Shown piece by piece: positions 42,886 to 53,733 of a stretch of DNA of 64,000 nt (the first letter of the stretch is position 1; every line of letters starts with the position of its first letter). A model generated the notes under the pieces. It saw nothing but the letters and a program-made list of their open reading frames with translations, was not told the DNA's origin and did not search any database. Both the position numbers and the translations under genes were made by a program. This DNA comes from Blattamonas nauphoetae (taxonomy: Eukaryota; Preaxostyla; Oxymonadida), in assembly GCA_033064195.1 (NCBI GenBank), contig JARBJD010000155.1, positions 1 to 64,000 of the forward strand. The letters are read 5' to 3'.

Positions 42886-43224
42886 GTCAGAGAATACAAC
42901 TGTGGCAGTGGGGAAAATGCGGGGCACCGAATAATATTGTGTGTTAATTAAGAATTTTGTTCTGCTGGAGAGAAAGATGAATAATGAGAGCAAAATCTGG
43001 AATGAAAAAAGTGGTCAGAAAATCTCCACAAAATGTGCACATGTTTTGCGAAAAATAAGACAGACCATCTTTTTTGTCACTATCTGTCCATCTAGGTATT
43101 CTAAAACGAGAGATGAGTCAGGGGTGGAAAGTGGTCAGGAGAGGAAAATCAGTATTGTGGGCGAGGGTATCAACTCGATCAACCATCTTTTTGAAACACC
43201 TGATCAACTTTTTGGAAAGGACTG
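42886..43224 (-). repeat. right 339-bp terminal inverted repeat
   Basis: Reverse complement of 42098-42436. Conceptual translations of the two arms are identical for the whole compared length, showing no visible divergence. Confidence 0.9.
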
Positions 43225-43226
43225 TA

Positions 43227-43810
43227 ATTGTGGTCTTGAAGATCGAACTCGTCAGATCCAATTCAATTGTTTCCTTATGCCTTAATTTCCATTCGAATTT
43301 TCTCTTGTTGTGGTTTTGCTCTCCGATTTTCGCCATTTTGTTTTGTCAGCTATATTTCAAACTGACCACTTTCCAAGACCAATTCCTCACTTTAAATCGT
43401 TATATCCATCTTTTCCATGGCGTTTTATCCATTCTCTGTATTTTCTTTAAAGTATTTTCTTTCTTATCCTCAGATTAAGTTCTCCATTCCCGAAAGGGAA
43501 TCAAAATGACTTTTTGACTCTCTCTCTTTTTCTTCACATCTATCTGTTTTTACTTCATATCATTCACTTCTTTCAACATTTTTTGATACCTCTAATCATA
43601 TCTGAACAGCGGAATTCACGATTCGTCACACAACGTGAGAGATAATGGGACAATTGACCATCCAATTCCACTGACTTCATCACTACGGTGATATCTGAGA
43701 AGTCCAATTCTTTGTGTTACCAGGACTCCTCCAGACTATCATTTTCGTTCTGTTCTCCCGAGTATTTTGGGATTTTTGCTGTCTCTGGTCTCTGAAGCCA
43801 TTTTCCGTTC
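43227..43810. other. intergenic region, nothing recognised
   Basis: 584 bp, T-rich on the plus strand, between the second element and the next gene. Short frames only; no family motif, RNA gene or further repeat recognised. Confidence 0.5.
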
Positions 43811-44455
43811 ATGTCTTTTGTTAATCCAAACCAAATCTCATCTGAAACGTCGGCAAGTACATCAGATTCAGAATCTCAGTCGTTTCAGGTCCCTGATGTC
43901 GTCTCTTCACCTCCATCTCCACGTCATCAAATTCAACGACCTCAGAAGAAGGGACGACTCTTCATCATCAATAAACCACAATCACACACCTTTTCCACCC
44001 CATCTTCTACCTCACTCACACATTCAACCGATTCCACCTCGCCCCATTCTCAAGCATCGACACCGGAAAGCCAATCAATACGTCCTCATTCACCTGTACT
44101 TCCCAGATCGTTACCCGGCACCTCCCCGTCATATTCCAGCTCATTAGAGGCTACTCCACCCGGCCCCAAACGAATTATTCTCGTTCGGTCACATTCATCT
44201 GAACATTCATCTATCAAACAAAAATCCGAAAACGATGGATATTGGGGAGATAGCAACGCGACCTTCTATTCAAACGAAATGAATAGATTACCCTTATCCA
44301 AGCCGACTCTCATAGAGACGGAAGACCCCCATGTTCGGGACTCGAAGTTTTGGAGCAAGCAACAATACACAAATCAGCAGATTGTGCCCAGTTACCCAAA
44401 AACTTCCAAGAATGTGGAGCATCCTCCAAGCGAGTCGCACCCAGACATCGACTAG
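43811..44455 (+). CDS. small Ser/Pro-rich hypothetical protein
   Basis: 214 residues, one exon, from ATG at 43811 (MSFVNPNQIS). It is disordered and rich in Ser, Thr, Pro and His, with two short hydrophobic-basic elements of similar form, KKGRLFIINKPQSH and GPKRIILVRSHSSEH, about 80 residues apart, which could be docking motifs. The C-terminal part has NDGYWGDSNATFYSNEMNR. No family recognised. The plus-strand codon pattern and ordinary TAG stop favour a real gene. Confidence 0.5.
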   Translation: MSFVNPNQISSETSASTSDSESQSFQVPDVVSSPPSPRHQIQRPQKKGRLFIINKPQSHTFSTPSSTSLTHSTDSTSPHSQASTPESQSIRPHSPVLPRSLPGTSPSYSSSLEATPPGPKRIILVRSHSSEHSSIKQKSENDGYWGDSNATFYSNEMNRLPLSKPTLIETEDPHVRDSKFWSKQQYTNQQIVPSYPKTSKNVEHPPSESHPDID

Positions 44456-44773
44456 AATCTTCATTTGCTATTTTTTCGCCTCTTTATTTTCATTTCACTT
44501 CGATGAACAGATTCCGTGTTCTCTACTTTGAAAAGACGTGAAATTGGCTGGAGGTGTTGTTACAGGTGTTTGCCTGGATATAAGAGAGAGTCATACTGGT
44601 AGTCGATCAAGCGAAGAACTCAATTTCTGATGAACCGTTCTTCGAAATAATCAACAATTGAGCGTCACTCTCTCTTCCCGTTTCTCAAAACAAGAATATC
44701 TTTGCCAGAAACAAGCATCACATAATTGACAGGGAATGATGAGGTGAGGTGAACAGTTCAAAATCTGACGAGG
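44456..44773. other. intergenic region, nothing recognised
   Basis: 318 bp between two convergent genes. No coding frame, repeat or RNA gene recognised. Confidence 0.4.
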
Positions 44774-46401
44774 TTACTCCTCAGCGTGCAGAATGTCTAC
44801 CAAGAACCTACATGTGGCAATGGGCAAGTCAGGCAAAAGCTCCTTCACAGCATTTGGCGTGAACGGATTCTTCTTCCCAATCTCTTCCCTCAGTCCTTCG
44901 ACCCTCTCCACCAACTTTTGTGTGAGTGCGTTGAGCTTTGATACCAACTCCTTCTGATTTGTCGATTTCTTCATGATTGTAGCTGCTTCTTTATGGAACG
45001 GGGTCGTTTCGAACACTGGTCCGGCCATTAGCTCAGAATCATCGTCTCTGTCCTCCGATGCCTGACGCATCACAACTGTCTTCTCGTTCATGTCAGCAAC
45101 AAAGTCGAAGGGATAGAGGGCTTCAACTGCAGGATCGGTGCATCCAACAACAATACCGTTGGGGAAAGTGGAGTGAGTTTGGATGGCGTCAGGGCGTTGA
45201 TTGGTGGATGAGATGACATCCTTGATTTCAAGTTCACTGAAAGGGGAGTGGATGAAAGATGGAAGAATGAAGGAGAGAATATCACAGCCACAAAATGACT
45301 TGAAAGATGAAAAATGGGAAAGAGGGTTTGTTGAACAGTACCTTGCTGTTATGAATGGATGGAGGATAGACCAGTCCTGTCGATGGAAGACGAAGAGTGG
45401 GAAGGCGCGGAGGAGAGTGAGAAGTGCTGGAGTTGAGTTTGATTTGACGAGGACAGATCGGCGTGTGATGAGTGCATGCCAAAAGAAGATGGAGGAAACA
45501 CCGAAGAGTGAAGTGACATCTGATGAGAGGGGAAGAGAGAGACGATTATAAATATGGATGAATGAGATATGAAAAGAGGAGAAATTTGTCGAGTGTTCCA
45601 CGTTTGGATGAAAGAATGAACTGGAAAATCGTTGTCAAAAACACTGTTGGACCGGATAGTCTGATCCATTCCAATGAAAGTTTGCTTTTTGCATACCAGT
45701 GAGGGGTGTTTTGAGAAGTGACTTCTTCTGTTCTTCGAACGGTGGAGGTGAGATTTCCTTTGATTTGAAAGTAATAGCACCAGAAAACGCAAGGCTCAGT
45801 GTGCTGAGAAACAGAACGTGAGAAATGAATGAGGCAGACCAATTTAGAATTTCTGTTGGGTTGCCGCGATTGTCAAGATAGATTTGGCCGAACATCTTAA
45901 GGAGGGGGAAATATCTCTCAGGATAGAATTGCTGAGGAGGAACGAGAAGAGATGGAAGGATAGGAAGAAAGATGATGAGTTGGTGGAGGTGATCTTGATG
46001 TGGAACAATAACGTGAAAATATAGAAAGTATGTCGATTAACCGAAAGATATCGTGAGTTTATACCTTGCTGCCAATACTAATGCTCACAATTTTGGTGAA
46101 TCGCAACATATTCTGATCCGGAAAGTCTTCGCTTTCATCCCCAATCTCGAAGAGATATGTGTAATGCCACAAATCAGCGAAACGAGAGTAGATCAATGGA
46201 GATGTGATTTGACCGTGGAGATTGCTCCTGTTCAACAGTACTCGTTCGTATCCCTGAGGAACTGCAGGATAGATCCTAGTGGAGAATATATGGTTTATAT
46301 TGGGCGATAAGAATGACAACGACTTGAAGGAGATACCATGATACGTTGCATGAATCATGTTTGTCCTTCTCGAGGATGGCGACAAACGAGAGAGTTTCCA
46401 T
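44774..46401 (-). CDS. DENND10: DENND10 (FAM45) homologue, DENN-domain protein
   Basis: Six exons: 46401-46337, 46275-46065, 45931-45653, 45620-45602, 45519-45342, 45236-44774; introns 61, 133, 32, 82 and 105 nt; 404 residues (animal DENND10 is about 357). Spliced reading follows the family: an N-terminal VAILEKDKHDSCNVSWIYPAV (uDENN core, animal version LIEKDTNGEVLWVWCYPS), FADLWHYTYLFEI, FTKIVSISIGSK, then QFYPERYFPLLKMFGQIY (family DFNPEKYAAFTRILCRMYL), ITRRSVLVKS, LTLLRAFPLFVFHRQDWSILHPFI (family LPALVWHRQDWTILHSYV) and VGCTDPAVE (family AGFVDLEVSNR). DENN proteins usually act as Rab exchange factors; DENND10 works on late endosomes, with Rab27 proposed as partner. The 19-nt fourth exon is notably small and the least certain part of the model. 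Confidence 0.8.
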
Positions 46402-46582
46402 TTCAAGTTATGGGGGATCGGAACTTTTCAGTCAACAGACTCTGGACGATGAATCTAACAGGACCAACCTTTTGAGTGGATTCTGAACCAACCACACCGA
46501 TTTGAAGAGATTATCGTTCATCATTTGATTTTTACACTCAGTGTGGTCAGATCGCACCATCGAACAACATCGCAAGGGCTCA

Positions 46583-49500
46583 ATGATGGATCAACATGCT
46601 CTTAATCGAGAAGACAAAGTCTTGAAAGCTCCAAGCCCCATGAATGCGACAACTGATCTTCTCGATTCCAAGCTTCACTCCACTTTTCATCCGTCAAGCC
46701 TACCCTTTTGTCCTTCTTCAGAAAATGATCCTATTCGATCTTGTTCCTTTTCCACGTTCCCTTCAATCGAGAAACCACCGGCACATCGTGAATTGAACCC
46801 ATCAATCATCCAAATGCGAAGAGACATCCCAACTCGCTCTCTCTCCTTTCATAGCTTATCGTCTCTTCCAAAGGAATGCAACAACTTCCAACAGTATCAG
46901 CGACTACGAGAAAGATCGACATACAACGATTTCATCGCAAAATTTGTCTGGAGCCTCATCTCATCCGCTCCATCCGCTCTTCTTTCGTTCTTTGGAATTC
47001 ACTCTCCCCCACAATATCCCACCGACCACCCTTTCCTGTATCTCTACCTCCTTCATGTCGTTTCTGCTCTCCGAAAGGCTGATCCTCCTCCAGAACAAGA
47101 TGCCCTCGTCTCTTTCCTCTCACCGGTTCTTTCAAAATCTCTTCTCGATCCAAATCACACTACTCAACTTCCATCGCACTTCACCAACTTTTATTTGGAT
47201 AAGTTCCCTTTCCAGACTCCGCTTGACTCAACCAGTTCAACACTTTTCACTGCATTCCCTGAGGTTATCGCAGCAGTATTCTCTCTTTCGTCCACCCGAA
47301 CAACAACTATAGACGTTTTGTCTCGACTTAGTCTTGATTCTGTCGGACTGCCAATCAATACCGTTGCGGCTCTCATTTTTTCTTACCTCCTCCTTTTCTT
47401 CACAACTCCACGATCTTTCAAACCTTCAGAACTTCCTACACCTTCACGTCAATCCCATTCATCTTTTCTAAACTCTCTATCTCTCGTTCAAACTTATCTT
47501 TCGCGAATCCGAAAATCAAAAGACATCCCAAGCTTTCCACTTCGAACTTTGCGAATGTCAACATATGATCTCGATCTAGAGCCTGATGTCGACGTACACC
47601 GCCCAGAATTTCGTCGACAAGAGAGTGCTTCAAAACTGTCATTCCTCCCGTCAGAATCGCTTTCCCCACAAGTCACATATACTTTTGAGCAATCTGCACC
47701 ATCTCCAATCCCAGTTCAACAGCCAGACATTACTGAATCTTTACAAAAAGAAGGTGGTATCGAACATGTGGTGGGTAGAAAACGAATTGGAAGATCAACG
47801 TTGGAGTTCATCCCAGAAGACGATGATGAGGACGAACAGGGAACCGATCAGTTCTCTTCGATGGAAAAGTCGAGTTCAGTCGGGAAACTTGATTCAGAAC
47901 ATGATGACTTCGAAATACCACCCGACGACTTTTTTGATCCCGCAAATCCCACTTTTCACGAAATCACGAAGAGTCAATCAATCATTGGAGATGATTTTGA
48001 TACAAAAATTGGCCTACTTGATGAAGAAACGAATCCATCGAGCAATATTAATAATGGGAGCGAACACGACAGTCCTCCCCCTCAACAATCGCATCATGAC
48101 GAATCAGATGAAGAAGAGGAACCCACACCTCTCTCTAATCGATCTCTAGTTGAATTATCACCTTCATCTCCCCCAAAAACGAAAGAACCAGAACCAATCG
48201 CAGAACAGAGTATGATCCGACGAATATCCTCAAAAGCCCTTGACATCATTGAAGAATCAGGCGGGGAGGAAGAAGAAGAGCAAGAAGATCACGATGATTT
48301 TGAAGAAAAGAGTAGTAAAGACGACGAAAATGTCAGGAAGGATAACACATCCGAAGTGGCCACCGACGGCGATACTGAAGCAGATGTGGAGTCTAATGGA
48401 GACAACAGCCACAGTTCAGCCACAGGAATGATAGGAGAAGAAGATATAGTTGCTCGATCAGAACAATCAGCACCCAGTCAACATCCAGAGTCGAAAGGCT
48501 CCGAACACGATATTTTTGAACAAGGAGAAGAGCACGAAGAGGAAGAAGACGAAGCTTTTGATGGAGACACAAAAGAAAAATACGATGAATCATTTACGGA
48601 AGAATTGACTCATTTTAACAGCCGAAAAAGTTCTGATCCTCCTGCCGATGAACACGATGTGCATGCCATTACAAATACTCCACATGACCCATTCGCGCGA
48701 GCATCAGAAATGGATGTTGGAAAGGAAAGACGAAAGTCGATGGATGGAATGCGCAGAACGTTCGTTGTGGGCGACATTAAAGAACGACGAAAATCGGATG
48801 TTTCCGATTTAGAAGATTGGAGGGAGAGATATAAAACGATTGAGAAGGCGAAGAAGAAAGCGGATGCAAAAAATGAGATTAATGAAGAAGTTGACGAGGA
48901 TCTCATCGACGAGTCAGATTCAACTCAATCCGTCCGCAAATCCCATCACTCATCGGAAGACACAGCCGACCTCTCCGAAGATCAAGTTCCCGAGAAGATG
49001 GACAATCCCATTCCACTTTCACAGACAGGAGCAGAGAAACAGGATGATGAAGTGACAATCGGAGTGGACGACGAACACACTTCTCCTATCGAACAACCAA
49101 CCCTGCCCACTCTCACTCAATTTGACTCTACACCCGAAATGAAACGCGCACTGACACCTCCGAAAGAAGATGAGGAAGAGACAGAGGACATGGAGTCGAC
49201 ACAAAAAGATGAGGAGGTGATTGGTGGAGGGGAGGAGCAGGAAGAAGAAGAGGATCTGACGGAACTCGAACCTGCGTCTGAGAACGACACTGAGACAGAA
49301 AGCGATACGGACAAACCATCGCCACTCGAAGATGGGCCAGTGGAAGATGAGAAAGATGAGAAACAGACGGAAGAGGAGGAAGGAGAAGAGAAGGAAGACA
49401 CCTCACCACAAGATGCCGCAAATCTCCAAATCAAACTCGTCGCTCCCCAACCTGACACAGTCGAGAATATCAACGACGACGAAGATTCATCATCGTTCTC

Positions 49501-52500
49501 AGATCTTGGCGACACCGACACCATCCCCGAACAGCTCGACGAGGACTCAGCCACCGTCTCGATCGCATCAGACGCAACACAGGATTTGAACGATGAGGAA
49601 AAAACTGCCCCCAGCAAGCCTCGATCCGACTCTGCCACTACCTCCGACAGCCACACAGTTGCCCTGTCTCAAGCCTCTTTAACAGACGCAGTGTCACAAC
49701 CTTCAGCCACAGAGGCCATTTCTCGTCGGTCGTCTCATATCAACTCGTCGTCACTCATCGAATTGACGTTCTTTGCTGATGAATGGGACGAGGAGTCAAT
49801 TCGAGTGACGAGCGAAGGGTTTGTGAAGGAGAATCCCGCAACCCAAGTCAAGCATTTGGAACACGAACCTCTCTTCAACAACACAAGCCTGAATGAAATG
49901 ACGGAACTCACCTTCTTCCCAGACGAGTGGAGTTACGAGAAATTGGAGGAAGTTGGAGAAGACTTCGTCGCCCACAACAGCACCACTCTCCTCCTTCACG
50001 AGGAAGACATCATTTCATTCCTGGAAGAGCTGGCTATCGACGAGAGCGAGTCTGAAGCTGAAGATTCTGACGAAGGCCCGTCAGACTCTCGTTATGCGAC
50101 GGATGAGGTTGATCGGATCGGGGATTGGATGTCTGACAATGCGGATGAGGTTGTGATGTGGGACCAGACTGGGCTGAAAGGCGACGAAACAGGAAAATCG
50201 ATTCGGCCACTCCTGAACCAAGAGAGTGTCGAGAACGATCTTGTTACGTCGCCTCTCCGAACGCCAAGTCCGACGAAGAATTCGGAACAAAACGTTTCGG
50301 AGATAATCACTGAAGAAGGAGAGGACATCGCTCCAACAGAACAGGTCGCAGATGGTCCGTCTGGCACTGTGACAGTCTCGCTGGATGATCGACCTCCGTC
50401 GGCGCCGATTCTTCTCCAACAACACGGTTCGTCGTCAGAGACGGGAACATCTTCGCCAGTTCTGAACCAGCGACCACATTCCATGTCTGAGTCGTCCCTT
50501 AACGAATCACGGCAGAGGAATCATGTGGAAGGGATGGATGAGGCGACGAAAGAGGATGTGTTGGTCCTTCCAGACGAAGCAATCGATGACGAAAACGCCA
50601 AAATTTGGGAACTGACAAGCGAAAGTGATCATTCACAAAGTGAAAAAAATGAAGTCATTTCGTTGACAGAAACGGTTAGTGAAAGCGAGTCGTCTGAGCA
50701 GGACGAAAAAGTGAATTTTGTGGAAGAGGAGCTGTCGGTGATCCCATTCTCGGAAGATATCAGCTCACTCATCGCTCTGGCTATGACGCCTCTCTCGCCT
50801 GGCCTCTTCACATCGAAATCAAAACCGTTGAAATCGAAAGACGCGTTGTTGGTGTCGCATCCAGACAGATCGGTCGACCTCCATCTGAAAGAGACGAACA
50901 CGTTTCTGTCGCTGCTCAACCAGCTTCAGAAAGAGATGGAAGTGATGACAAAACAAGCGAGAAAGCAGGTCTGGATTGTGTTGGTGAGTTATTTGAAATA
51001 CAGTTCGTCACGACATCGACATTACTCATTCGTTGACAACCCAACATTCATGTCTCTCGTCCCATCCACTTTCCACATCAGAACCCTCACCACTCAACCA
51101 CTTTCAACTCTAATTCGAACCCTCCCGTCAGAAAAATCGAAGTTGGCACAAGCTGGATCGCAAAGAAGGTTCCGAGATCTTCCCACCGAGCCGATCTTCA
51201 CTCTTCTGAGGAACACAGAATCGTACGCCAACACACCATCCATGGCCAATCCCGAGACAGACCCGCCCAAAGTCAGTTTGGAGCGACACGTTCAATCACA
51301 GCCGCTTGTGGAGAAGTTACAGGTTCCACAGGACGACGATATTCAGCTGAGCACGCTGAAAGAGCAGACATCGACGACAAACCACTCCATCGTCTTCACT
51401 GAACCGTCTCAGACCATCCACCATCACTCATACCCACCACTCAAACACATCGAAAGTCCAGCGTTGTCTCGATATATCGCCGAACGGGTGCTGATTCCTG
51501 TCCCATCCACACAACCCCAACTCCGTCCGTCACAATTCAGCTCACCGCTCATATCCGCGTCCTCCAGCCACATTGGGTCAACCACTGACAATCTGAGTGG
51601 CTTCAGGCAGTCGTACGGTCTCCCACGCCAATCCAGTCTCGCACACGCGTTGGACGAGAATTTGGTGTGTGACATCAGAGGAGGTGATCCGGACACGACA
51701 CGGAAGCTGACAGCGAAGTTCGCGGCGTTCTCGTTTTTCTGCACACCCGTGTTTGATTCACTCTCGTCCAACTCGCTTCTCTCTGCTGGATTCCTTCGTC
51801 TTCTCGACAACATCCACATCCGCTTCTCCAACTTCATCAATTCCTCCCAAACCCATCTCAACCCTCTCTCTGTTGAACGAGGCCGAGACTCATCCCCAAA
51901 CACGGACCACGAAGATGCCAAGTCAGCTAGCTCACCGTATCAGGATTCAGGATTCCGTCGATCGACAATGAATGCTGGACCAACACTTCGTGCTGCATCG
52001 TCACTCCATTCCATCCCATCACCTCTCGGGACATCTGAACTGATGCTCCCCACACTCGCGTCACTGTCTGTCTTCACTGCTCCACATTCGAGGAGATCGA
52101 CTTTCACAAACATCGAAATGCTGATGAGGCCATCACAACGCCTCTACAAAGAAGTGTTGGAGCTCACATCAGACAAGGCGATCCTCTGCCCAACAGACTT
52201 CTCCACACGACTGCAGATTTCGGAGTCGGATGTCCATGCTGCGGTGTGTCTTCGACTGATCCGGATGATTCAGGCAGCAAGGTCGATCCAGCGAGCGTGG
52301 CGGTTGAGGTGTCGGACCATCCAACTGGAGAAAGCGTCGGAGGTGGCGGAGTTGGCATCGAGAGCCAAAGTGAACTATCAATCGGTGATCGGACGAATCA
52401 CACTGAACAAGCAAAGAGAGCAAACGAACTCGTTTTTCGGAAAGAATGAGAAACGAGCAGCAGCGTTCATTCGGTTCCAAGCGTGGGTCAGAATGCGAAG

Positions 52501-53488
52501 TGTCCAGAATCGAATAGCAAAGGAACTGAAAGCAATCAACATCATCAAACGAGCAATGAAACTGAACATCGCACGATCCGCTGTTCGGAAGCGGAAACAG
52601 ACAATTTCCTTAATCTTATGGATTGAACACAAACACGTGTGGATGTCGTCAATGACCATCCACTCACAAACACACCGCTCGTTAGAACTCCTCGCTTTCA
52701 CCAATCTCGCTCTGCGGGAGACCAACGAACACATCAACCTTCTCAACGGACTCCTCTCCAACACAGAGCAATGCCTCCGCTCGAAGGAGCGGGAGGAAGG
52801 AGAGTGTTCGAGTGAGGTGCACAGAAGTCTGGTCATGTTCATTGAGAAGATCGAGAGGGATTCGAGGAGGGCGCAGGATTCGCATTATTCGTCTGTCGTC
52901 TCGTCATCCATCCCGCATATTGTGAGCTATCAAGAGGACAGACTGAATGTACTGAATAAGCAGTTGGCAGAGGCAAATGAGGATTTTAAACCTCTTCCGA
53001 TGTTTTCGTCGGAAAGGGACATTTTGGAGTTGATTCAGTCGCCACTTGCGGAGCAGAATCGGAAGAAGGAAAAGCGACTTCAATTGGCAAGTTTGAACCT
53101 GCCGGAATTTGACTTATTTGCAATGCTGTCTCAGCTGCAGGAACCGGAGAAGAAGGAAGTTGTTCCTTTCCCATTCTCGCTCCTCACTTTGACTCAACCT
53201 CTGCTTCCACAGGCGAAAGAGGGTGATTTGGAGGAAGATGAAAAACCGAGACATCACCAGAGGAAGTTCCCGAGATTGGCAGACCCAACTAAGAGGTGGA
53301 GAGAGAGGAGGGAGAAGAGAAAGAGAGATGTTGGGTGGAAGGTCGGGGAGGTTCGGGGGGCGGATACGGATGAAAGTGAAAATGATGATTCTTCAATTGA
53401 TTCGGAGCTGGATGACTTCATTCAGACTCATGCAAATGTTGATTCGGAGCCTTCTAAACTGTATTCATCTCAGTTTGAGACAAAATGA
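46583..53488 (+). CDS. giant acidic protein with IQ motifs
   Basis: 2301 residues from the ATG at 46583 (MMDQHALNRE), one exon. Residues about 110-300 form a folded helical region (FIAKFVWSLISSAPSALLSF..., NTVAALIFSYLLLFF) of unknown family. From about 390 to 1500 the chain is extremely acidic and disordered, with dozens of Glu/Asp runs. Inside it, at about 1059 and 1107, a 48-residue unit is present twice, opening with ELTFFADEW and ELTFFPDEW. Near the C-terminus are IQ-type calmodulin-binding helices (about 1893 AARSIQRAWRLRC; about 1962 FIRFQAWVRMRSVQ) followed by basic helices. IQ motifs plus size suggest a calmodulin-regulated cytoskeletal scaffold; this is inference. Starts 181 bp from divergent DENND10. 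Confidence 0.75.
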   Translation: MMDQHALNREDKVLKAPSPMNATTDLLDSKLHSTFHPSSLPFCPSSENDPIRSCSFSTFPSIEKPPAHRELNPSIIQMRRDIPTRSLSFHSLSSLPKECNNFQQYQRLRERSTYNDFIAKFVWSLISSAPSALLSFFGIHSPPQYPTDHPFLYLYLLHVVSALRKADPPPEQDALVSFLSPVLSKSLLDPNHTTQLPSHFTNFYLDKFPFQTPLDSTSSTLFTAFPEVIAAVFSLSSTRTTTIDVLSRLSLDSVGLPINTVAALIFSYLLLFFTTPRSFKPSELPTPSRQSHSSFLNSLSLVQTYLSRIRKSKDIPSFPLRTLRMSTYDLDLEPDVDVHRPEFRRQESASKLSFLPSESLSPQVTYTFEQSAPSPIPVQQPDITESLQKEGGIEHVVGRKRIGRSTLEFIPEDDDEDEQGTDQFSSMEKSSSVGKLDSEHDDFEIPPDDFFDPANPTFHEITKSQSIIGDDFDTKIGLLDEETNPSSNINNGSEHDSPPPQQSHHDESDEEEEPTPLSNRSLVELSPSSPPKTKEPEPIAEQSMIRRISSKALDIIEESGGEEEEEQEDHDDFEEKSSKDDENVRKDNTSEVATDGDTEADVESNGDNSHSSATGMIGEEDIVARSEQSAPSQHPESKGSEHDIFEQGEEHEEEEDEAFDGDTKEKYDESFTEELTHFNSRKSSDPPADEHDVHAITNTPHDPFARASEMDVGKERRKSMDGMRRTFVVGDIKERRKSDVSDLEDWRERYKTIEKAKKKADAKNEINEEVDEDLIDESDSTQSVRKSHHSSEDTADLSEDQVPEKMDNPIPLSQTGAEKQDDEVTIGVDDEHTSPIEQPTLPTLTQFDSTPEMKRALTPPKEDEEETEDMESTQKDEEVIGGGEEQEEEEDLTELEPASENDTETESDTDKPSPLEDGPVEDEKDEKQTEEEEGEEKEDTSPQDAANLQIKLVAPQPDTVENINDDEDSSSFSDLGDTDTIPEQLDEDSATVSIASDATQDLNDEEKTAPSKPRSDSATTSDSHTVALSQASLTDAVSQPSATEAISRRSSHINSSSLIELTFFADEWDEESIRVTSEGFVKENPATQVKHLEHEPLFNNTSLNEMTELTFFPDEWSYEKLEEVGEDFVAHNSTTLLLHEEDIISFLEELAIDESESEAEDSDEGPSDSRYATDEVDRIGDWMSDNADEVVMWDQTGLKGDETGKSIRPLLNQESVENDLVTSPLRTPSPTKNSEQNVSEIITEEGEDIAPTEQVADGPSGTVTVSLDDRPPSAPILLQQHGSSSETGTSSPVLNQRPHSMSESSLNESRQRNHVEGMDEATKEDVLVLPDEAIDDENAKIWELTSESDHSQSEKNEVISLTETVSESESSEQDEKVNFVEEELSVIPFSEDISSLIALAMTPLSPGLFTSKSKPLKSKDALLVSHPDRSVDLHLKETNTFLSLLNQLQKEMEVMTKQARKQVWIVLVSYLKYSSSRHRHYSFVDNPTFMSLVPSTFHIRTLTTQPLSTLIRTLPSEKSKLAQAGSQRRFRDLPTEPIFTLLRNTESYANTPSMANPETDPPKVSLERHVQSQPLVEKLQVPQDDDIQLSTLKEQTSTTNHSIVFTEPSQTIHHHSYPPLKHIESPALSRYIAERVLIPVPSTQPQLRPSQFSSPLISASSSHIGSTTDNLSGFRQSYGLPRQSSLAHALDENLVCDIRGGDPDTTRKLTAKFAAFSFFCTPVFDSLSSNSLLSAGFLRLLDNIHIRFSNFINSSQTHLNPLSVERGRDSSPNTDHEDAKSASSPYQDSGFRRSTMNAGPTLRAASSLHSIPSPLGTSELMLPTLASLSVFTAPHSRRSTFTNIEMLMRPSQRLYKEVLELTSDKAILCPTDFSTRLQISESDVHAAVCLRLIRMIQAARSIQRAWRLRCRTIQLEKASEVAELASRAKVNYQSVIGRITLNKQREQTNSFFGKNEKRAAAFIRFQAWVRMRSVQNRIAKELKAINIIKRAMKLNIARSAVRKRKQTISLILWIEHKHVWMSSMTIHSQTHRSLELLAFTNLALRETNEHINLLNGLLSNTEQCLRSKEREEGECSSEVHRSLVMFIEKIERDSRRAQDSHYSSVVSSSIPHIVSYQEDRLNVLNKQLAEANEDFKPLPMFSSERDILELIQSPLAEQNRKKEKRLQLASLNLPEFDLFAMLSQLQEPEKKEVVPFPFSLLTLTQPLLPQAKEGDLEEDEKPRHHQRKFPRLADPTKRWRERREKRKRDVGWKVGEVRGADTDESENDDSSIDSELDDFIQTHANVDSEPSKLYSSQFETK

Positions 53489-53733
53489 TGTTGTTTAGGA
53501 GAAAATCGCTTCACATCTTATTTTCGTGTTTATTCTGATGATCTGATGTATTTTCCCAAAATTTTAAGAGTAGGTAAAATATTGAATTCCTGGATTCCAT
53601 TAATGAGATATTTGTGTCTTTAGGAACAGTTATTCGTCGACGTTAGTCAAAAGGGTGAAATGAGAGCTTTCATGAAACTAAAAGGTCCATGATAAAGCAA
53701 AAGAAAGAGAACAGTGAAAAAAGATATGTTATA

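Larger units (their letters stand above)
42098..43224. mobile_element. non-autonomous Tc1-type element with long inverted arms
   Basis: 1127 bp beginning and ending with CAGTCCTTTCCAAAAAG in inverted orientation, a Tc1-like terminal motif, and flanked by TA (42096-42097, 43225-43226). The two arms are each 339 bp and appear identical in every stretch compared, leaving a 449-bp centre without a recognisable transposase; a Tc1 transposase needs about 1 kb. So it depends on a transposase elsewhere. The perfect arms imply recent movement or recent arm-to-arm conversion. It abuts the mariner-type element, sharing one TA. Confidence 0.85.
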
